From positions 62,001-126,000 of the forward strand of contig NZ_LMDP01000004.1 in assembly GCF_001425835.1 (NCBI RefSeq): 64,000 nt of DNA, in the 5' to 3' direction. Each line of letters opens with the position of its first letter. The first letter of the stretch is position 1. This document shows positions 60,044-64,000 of the stretch, in pieces. Both the position numbers and the translations under genes were made by a program. Source of the DNA: Afipia sp. Root123D2. GTDB taxonomy: Bacteria > Pseudomonadota > Alphaproteobacteria > Rhizobiales > Xanthobacteraceae. Under the pieces are notes generated by a model that was not told where the DNA came from, searched no databases, and saw nothing but the letters and a program-made list of their open reading frames with translations.

Positions 60044-60492
60044 AGCTGGAAGCGTTCGCCCTTTGCAAGCATGACGCCATGCGCGCCGGCAATGCCCAGC
60101 TCAAGGCTTTCGGCGATCCGGTGCGCACGCTCGATGAAATGCACCGCCGCCTTCGGCGGGCACAGTTCGCGAGCGGTCGCCTCGAACAGCGCGAGCCAGC
60201 GGTCGAAATGACCGCCGTCGACCGGCAAGGGCAGGTGCTTCTGCATCGGCTGGCCGTGATAGCGCCCGCTCATCAGGGCGACCGACGACCAGAATGCGCA
60301 CATGCGCTGCAGGTGCGGTTCCCAATCGGTAATGCGTGCTTCGAAAATCGGGCCGATCAGGTCGTCATCGCGGACGCGGGCATAGAACCCGCGAACGAGC
60401 TGATCGATCATGGGCTCGTCAATGCCGGTCTCAAGCTGGATCGCCTGGGTCATGGCCTGGCGGCGTTCGGCGGCGGAGAGTTCGGTGGTCAT
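60031..60492 (-). CDS. group III truncated haemoglobin
   Basis: A 153-residue cytoplasmic globin of the 2-on-2 group III (P) class. The proximal histidine is His86 in QPMQKHLPLP; RDDDLIGPIFEARI and FWSSVALMSGRYHGQP are family marks, and HFDRWLALFEAT follows. Group III globins bind O2 and may handle peroxide or nitric oxide; Campylobacter Ctb is the best-studied. The ATG at 60492 is used (weak GAAAG upstream); the frame is open to 60651 but there it overlaps the upstream gene. It lies 40 bases after the thioredoxin-fold gene, probably in the same operon, a redox pairing. Confidence 0.9.
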   Translation of the reverse strand: MTTELSAAERRQAMTQAIQLETGIDEPMIDQLVRGFYARVRDDDLIGPIFEARITDWEPHLQRMCAFWSSVALMSGRYHGQPMQKHLPLPVDGGHFDRWLALFEATARELCPPKAAVHFIERAHRIAESLELGIAGAHGVMLAKGERFQLAGA

Positions 60493-60532
60493 TCGGGGTC
60501 TTTCAATCGCAATTGTGCTCTGGGCGTGGCAG

Positions 60533-61033
60533 TCAAATACCGGGGCGGGATTTGCGGAGCCGGGCTTCGGCAACCAGCAGCGCGATGTCCGCTCCGACAC
60601 GCAAATCCTCTTCGGCGCCCAGAGTATGCTTGCGAATATAGCCCTCGTCATTGATCAGGACCAATGTTGGGGTCCCTTTCATGCCGTAGGCTGCCATGGT
60701 TTTGGGGAGTGGGCCGTCGTCGCCGGGCTGATCGACCGCGATCGGAAAATCGAGCCGGTATTCATGGATGAAGGCTTCGAGCGAGGTCGGCGTCATCGCC
60801 GCGTGGTGCTCGAACACCGTGTGAATCCCGATCACCGCGACATCGTCTTCGGAAAACAGTTTGGCGATGCGCTGCGCCTGCGGCAGGCCGGACTGCACGC
60901 AGCCAGGACACAGCATCTGGAAGGCGTGCAGCACCACGACCTTGCCGCGCAGGGCGGCCAGGCTGATCGGCGTTTTGGTATTGAACCATTGCGTGACCGT
61001 GAGGTCCGGCGCGCGGATGTTTTGCGGAGTCAC
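60533..61033 (-). CDS. thioredoxin-fold protein (peroxiredoxin/TlpA-like)
   Basis: A 166-residue protein with a thioredoxin fold: VVVLHAFQMLCPGCVQSGLP contains the C-x2-C active site (LCPGC) after the first strand, and GTPTLVLINDEG is the cis-Pro region. It looks like TlpA/ResA- or AhpC-TSA-type redoxins but has no signal peptide, so it should act in the cytoplasm, reducing disulfides or peroxides. The start is GTG 61033. It is upstream of the truncated haemoglobin gene and downstream of a PAS protein gene, in one direction. Confidence 0.85.
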   Translation of the reverse strand: MTPQNIRAPDLTVTQWFNTKTPISLAALRGKVVVLHAFQMLCPGCVQSGLPQAQRIAKLFSEDDVAVIGIHTVFEHHAAMTPTSLEAFIHEYRLDFPIAVDQPGDDGPLPKTMAAYGMKGTPTLVLINDEGYIRKHTLGAEEDLRVGADIALLVAEARLRKSRPGI

Positions 61034-61069
61034 GAGGGTATCCAGAGGGGATTCATATGGTGTTGAACG

Positions 61070-61510
61070 TCAAGTAGTGACGCGCGCCGCTTCTGCAAGC
61101 TCGCGCCTCAGCCGGCGAAGTTCCTCGAAGTGCGGCGTCACGTCGCGCATGATCGCGGCCATCCCCGACGGCTTGCCGCCCTCCTGCAGCATGATGATGG
61201 TGAATTCCACCGAGATGCGGCGGCCGTCTTTCGTCAATGCGGGCACTGCGAGCAGATCGCCGGAGCCGTAGCGCGTTTCGCCGGTCTCCATCACCTTGGT
61301 GTAACCGTCCCAATGCCGCTTGCGCTGGTTCTCCGGAATAATGATGTCGAGCGACTGCCCGTGGGCTTCTTCGGCAGTGAAGCCGAAGATGCGGACCGCA
61401 CCCGGATTCCAGAACCGGATCAGGCCCTCGCGATCGGTTTCGACGATGGCGTCGGAAATCGTGTGGAGAACAGCGTCTGCGAGTTGATCGCTCATCGAAC
61501 CAGCTTTCAT
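61070..61510 (-). CDS. PAS-domain protein
   Basis: A 146-residue single PAS-domain protein with no output domain. ISDAIVETDREGLIRFWNPGAVRIFGFTAEEA is the PAS core (read as ETDREGLIRFWNPGA), then GQSLDIIIPE, and a PAC-like end RRISVEFTIIML and DVTPHFEE. It may bind haem, flavin or a small ligand and sense redox state or oxygen through a partner. ATG 61510 has AGGA 10 bases upstream; ATG 61495 is an alternative. It heads the run with the redoxin and truncated haemoglobin genes, so oxygen or NO sensing is a reasonable guess. Confidence 0.85.
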   Translation of the reverse strand: MKAGSMSDQLADAVLHTISDAIVETDREGLIRFWNPGAVRIFGFTAEEAHGQSLDIIIPENQRKRHWDGYTKVMETGETRYGSGDLLAVPALTKDGRRISVEFTIIMLQEGGKPSGMAAIMRDVTPHFEELRRLRRELAEAARVTT

Positions 61511-61775
61511 CGAACGGCTTTCCTAGGGTCACAATAGCGTTGGTCTGCTGCGCAAACCAGCGCGCCTGCCGACCGCATTTCGGGTGCAATTCCAATACGA
61601 TGCCACGCGGACCCGCAGCGGTGGGCCGGTGACTCCCAAAAGTCAGGGTCGCATTGGGAGGAGAGCCCGACAAACGAATATTGCCGATCTCACGGTTCGG
61701 AAATACCGATGCTGCGGATCGGCCGTTGCTCGGTCACAGGCCGCACCGGGCGTTGCCTTCGTCGAGCGTCCGTTC

Positions 61776-61919
61776 ATGGGCAAGTCGTCGGCGTTCGTCG
61801 CGTTCCTCAACGTCGACGGCGGCGTCATGTTCAAGGTGTTCGTCGGCCGCGACGAAGCGCGCCAGCTCAAGGCCGACCAGCTCGCGAAATTCCGCGAACT
61901 GGCGAAGGCGGCGGATTGA
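61776..61919 (+). CDS. small hypothetical protein (47 aa)
   Basis: A 47-residue frame (ATG 61776 to TGA 61919) with a compact pattern: FVAFLNVDGGVMFKVFVGRDEARQL, then a basic helix. It has no good ribosome site (GAGCG) and the frame is open upstream to 61584, where it reads as basic low-complexity sequence. It may be a real small cytoplasmic protein or a chance frame; I see no family. Confidence 0.35.
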   Translation: MGKSSAFVAFLNVDGGVMFKVFVGRDEARQLKADQLAKFRELAKAAD

Positions 61920-61932
61920 GTATGAGTTTCTT

Positions 61933-62025
61933 CGTCATGGCCGGGCCTGTCCCGGCCATCCACGCCTTTTCTGCTGCTGCGATACCGCTAAGACGTGGAT
62001 GGCCGGAATAAATCCGGCCATGACG
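61933..62025. repeat. palindromic intergenic repeat (REP-like)
   Basis: Two pairs of inverted arms: the outer CGTCATGGCCGG (61933-61944) with CCGGCCATGACG (62014-62025), and the inner CCGGCCATCCACG (61952-61964) with CGTGGATGGCCGG (61994-62006). This nested design is that of dispersed palindromic repeats common between genes in Bradyrhizobium relatives. It sits between the small frame at 61776-61919 and the end of nrdB. Confidence 0.75.
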
Positions 62026-62106
62026 CGCTGATAGATAAGCGCATTAGTTCACTGACCTCATTTCCGGTCAGGCTCTGAGGTAAACGTCGCGGACCGGGCC
62101 GGACAA

Positions 62107-63258
62107 TCACTCCCAGTTCAACGCGCCGCCGTTCTGATATTCGATCACGCGGGTCTCGAAGAAGTTCTTCTCCTTCTTGAGATCCATCGCCTCAGACATC
62201 CATGGGAACGGATTGTCGGTTTCGGCGAACACCGCCCCGACGCCGATCTGTGCGCAGCGCCGGTTGGCGATGAAGTGCATGTACTGTTCGCACAGCGCCG
62301 CGTTCAGCCCGAGGAATCCGCGCGGCATGGTATCGCGGCCATAGGCGGCTTCGAGTTCGGCGGCGTCGCGGATCATGCCGCGCACTTCGTCCTGAAACAC
62401 CGTCGTCCACAGATGCGGATTCTCGATCTTGATCTGGTTGATGACGTCGATGCCGAAGTTGAGATGGATCGACTCGTCGCGCAGGATGTACTGATACTGC
62501 TCGGCGATGCCGACCATCTTGTTGCGGCGGCCAAGCGACAGGATCTGCGCGAAGCCGGTGTAGAACCACATGCCCTCGAAGATCACGTAGAACGCGACAA
62601 GATCGCGCAGGAACGCCTGATCCTTCTCCGGCGTGCCGGTCGAGAAACCGGGGTCTTCGAGATTCTGCGTGTGCTTCAGCGCCCACGCCGCCTTGTCGGT
62701 GATCGCGGGCACCTCGCGATACATGTTGAACAGCTCGCCTTCGTCGAGGCCGAGGCTTTCGACGATGTACTGGAAGGTGTGGGTGTGCACCGCTTCCTCG
62801 AACGCCTGCCGCAGCAGGTACTGCCGGCATTCGGGATTGGTGAGATGGCGATAGATCGCCAGCACGATGTTGTTGGCGACCAGTGACTCGGATGCGGCGA
62901 AGAACCCGAGATTACGCTTGATGGCGCGGCGTTCGTCCTCGGTCAGGCCGTCGCGCGATTTCCACAGCGCGATATCCGCCTGCATCGACACTTCGGTGGG
63001 CATCCAGTGATTGTTACAACCGGCGAGATATTTCTCCCACGCCCACCGGTATTTCAGCGGCAGCAGCTGATTGACGTCAGCGCGGCAGTTAATCATCGCC
63101 TTGTCGTCGACCGACACCCGGGCGCCGCCACGTTCGATTTCTCCGAGGCCAGTGGGATCGGCGGCGGGCGTGGGGGAGTCGGACGCCGTGTTGAAGATGG
63201 TGGCCGGTGAGGGCGGTGTTGCTGTGGCGGTGGTTGGTGAATCGGACCAGTCGAGCAT
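62107..63258 (-). CDS. nrdB: ribonucleotide reductase R2 (beta) subunit, class Ic-like
   Basis: A 383-residue subunit that carries the metal cofactor of aerobic ribonucleotide reductase, which makes dNTPs. The first 40 residues are a low-complexity extension; the ferritin-like core follows. The E-x2-H pair is Glu155 and His158 ([10 protein letters not shown]), and [10 protein letters not shown] gives the second Glu and His. In the position of the radical Tyr is Phe162 (His158 plus 4), and the first Asp ligand is Glu124 (ASESLVANN), 31 residues before Glu155. This Phe/Glu combination defines the Mn/Fe class Ic enzymes (Chlamydia trachomatis). AGGAA lies 5-6 bases before ATG 63258. It follows nrdA. 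Confidence 0.95.
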   Translation of the reverse strand: MLDWSDSPTTATATPPSPATIFNTASDSPTPAADPTGLGEIERGGARVSVDDKAMINCRADVNQLLPLKYRWAWEKYLAGCNNHWMPTEVSMQADIALWKSRDGLTEDERRAIKRNLGFFAASESLVANNIVLAIYRHLTNPECRQYLLRQAFEEAVHTHTFQYIVESLGLDEGELFNMYREVPAITDKAAWALKHTQNLEDPGFSTGTPEKDQAFLRDLVAFYVIFEGMWFYTGFAQILSLGRRNKMVGIAEQYQYILRDESIHLNFGIDVINQIKIENPHLWTTVFQDEVRGMIRDAAELEAAYGRDTMPRGFLGLNAALCEQYMHFIANRRCAQIGVGAVFAETDNPFPWMSEAMDLKKEKNFFETRVIEYQNGGALNWE

Positions 63259-63288
63259 GGGATGTTCCTGTTGTTTCGATGATGCGCT

Positions 63289-63405
63289 CCCTCTCCCCTG
63301 TGGGGAGAGGGCTGGGGTGAGGGGGGCTACGGAGACCGCAACAGAGACTCGATCCCCCTCACCCGACATGCTTCGCATGTCGACCTCTCCCCGCCGGGGA
63401 GAGGT
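63289..63405. repeat. compound palindromic repeat between nrdA and nrdB
   Basis: Stem CCCTCTCCCC (63289-63298) with GGGGAGAGGG (63302-63311); GGGTGAGGGGG (63315-63325) with CCCCCTCACCC (63354-63364); GACATG (63365-63370) with CATGTC (63376-63381); ACCTCTCCCC (63383-63392) with GGGGAGAGGT (63396-63405). This multi-stem element lies in the 205-base gap and resembles dispersed intergenic repeats of many proteobacteria. Confidence 0.75.
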
Positions 63406-63441
63406 GACCGCGCAAGTTTTTGAAATTTTCATTTCAGCCAG

Positions 63442-63456
63442 GCTCCTCAGGATGAG
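63442..63456. repeat. second copy of the dispersed 15-base repeat
   Basis: GCTCCTCAGGATGAG is the exact reverse complement of 20361-20375. It lies 8 bases from the nrdA stop codon. Confidence 0.5.
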
Positions 63457-63463
63457 CACACTG

Positions 63464-64000
63464 TTACTGACACGCCTCGCATTCGGGGTTGTCGATCGAG
63501 CATGCCATCACCCCGGTGAGATCCGGCGCGGCGGAGGCGGCGGGGATCAGGATCGGCGCATGGCTGACCGCGCGTGACGACGCCGACACCGCGTTGAGCT
63601 TGCCGTCGGTCCCTTTCAGCGTCGACTTCTCGACATGGGTGGCGCTGCGCGAGCGCAGGTAATAGGTCGTCTTGAGGCCGCGCTGCCAGGCGAGGCGATA
63701 GAGCGCGTCGAGCTTCTTGCCGGATGGATTGGCAATGTAGAGATTGAGCGACTGCGCCTGATCGATCCACTTTTGCCGCCGCGCCGCCGCCTCGATCAGC
63801 CATGCGCTGTCGATCTCGAACGCGGTGGCGTACAGCGCCTTGAGATCATCCGGCACGCGGTCGATGGCACCCAGGCTGCCGTCGAAATATTTCAGGTCGG
63901 AAACCATCACCTCGTCCCACAGCCCGCGCGCTTTCAAGTCGCGCACAAGGAACGCGTTCACCACGGTGAAGTCGCCGGACATGTTCGATTTGACATAGAG
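63464..64000 (-). CDS. nrdA: ribonucleotide reductase R1 (alpha) subunit, C-terminal part (partial)
   Basis: The frame is open from the right edge to the stop at 63464-63466, so only the last 178 residues are seen. [53 protein letters not shown] is the conserved C-terminal core (read as [20 protein letters not shown], and [10 protein letters not shown]), with [19 protein letters not shown] after it. The last residues NPECEACQ hold the C-x2-C pair that regenerates the active-site disulfide. With nrdB it forms the R1-R2 enzyme. A palindromic repeat separates the two genes. Confidence 0.95.
   Translation of the reverse strand, partial: LYVKSNMSGDFTVVNAFLVRDLKARGLWDEVMVSDLKYFDGSLGAIDRVPDDLKALYATAFEIDSAWLIEAAARRQKWIDQAQSLNLYIANPSGKKLDALYRLAWQRGLKTTYYLRSRSATHVEKSTLKGTDGKLNAVSASSRAVSHAPILIPAASAAPDLTGVMACSIDNPECEACQ

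Noticed and set aside
63259-63459. 67-residue N-terminal extension of NrdB
   Set aside because: It translates the palindromic repeat at 63289-63405; the ATG at 63258 has a proper ribosome site.
1-64000. CRISPR arrays, tRNA or rRNA genes, insertion sequences, prophage genes
   Set aside because: No regularly spaced repeats, no tRNA or rRNA sequence I recognise, and no transposase, integrase or phage structural protein among the translated frames.

Overview
This is a GC-rich chromosomal window, dense with genes on both strands. The gene content points to an alphaproteobacterium of the Bradyrhizobium/Afipia/Rhodopseudomonas group (Nitrobacteraceae): a complete pqqABCDE operon beside a type II quinohaemoprotein alcohol dehydrogenase, several branched-chain-amino-acid-type ABC importers, a TAXI-TRAP carboxylate importer, an oxalate/formate-type antiporter, and palindromic intergenic repeats of a kind familiar in that group. 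The assignment is inferred from gene content and style, not from a marker gene. No rRNA, tRNA, CRISPR array, prophage or insertion sequence was recognised.

Layout. 1-6.5 kb: tail of an ABC solute-binding protein, a small membrane protein, a Na/Pi cotransporter, an alpha/beta hydrolase with metY, and a LysR regulator. 6.6-13.1 kb: an AidB-like acyl-CoA dehydrogenase, then a five-gene HAAT importer (binding protein, two ATPases, two permeases). 13.2-22.2 kb: PQQ island with quinohaemoprotein alcohol dehydrogenase, pqqABCDE, a prolyl-iminopeptidase-like gene overlapping pqqE, a c-type cytochrome and a sorbosone-dehydrogenase-like PQQ enzyme. 22.3-42 kb: an exopolysaccharide locus holding most of a Wzx/Wzy system (export protein, outer-membrane barrel, Wzc-like co-polymerase/kinase, polymerase, flippase, three GT4-type and one WecG-type glycosyltransferase, acyltransferase, a GH10-like glycanase, initiating sugar-phosphate transferase, manC, FkbM methyltransferase), interrupted by a PP2A-like phosphatase.

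42-53.9 kb is a transport district: an MFS carrier, a second HAAT importer whose two ATPases are fused into one protein, a TAXI-TRAP pair, and an OFA-family antiporter followed by two very small membrane proteins. 53.9-55.5 kb holds a universal stress protein and a LysR regulator. 55.7-61.5 kb is a stress/redox block: an ECF sigma factor, GTP cyclohydrolase I, a Rieske-flavoprotein reductase, a DUF4142 exported protein with a cupredoxin, a group III truncated haemoglobin, a thioredoxin-fold protein and a PAS protein. The window closes with nrdB and the end of nrdA.

Most notable observations: (1) three near-identical promoter-like elements, GGRAACC-N15-CATCCAAC, sit before the ECF sigma gene, folE and the DUF4142-cupredoxin pair, suggesting a small autoregulated regulon; (2) the ribonucleotide reductase R2 subunit has Phe where the radical Tyr is expected and Glu where the first Asp metal ligand is expected, the combination that defines the Mn/Fe class Ic enzymes; (3) two small membrane proteins follow the OFA transporter; (4) the GH10-like glycanase in the exopolysaccharide locus lacks the usual xylan-binding ENxMKW-type motif.
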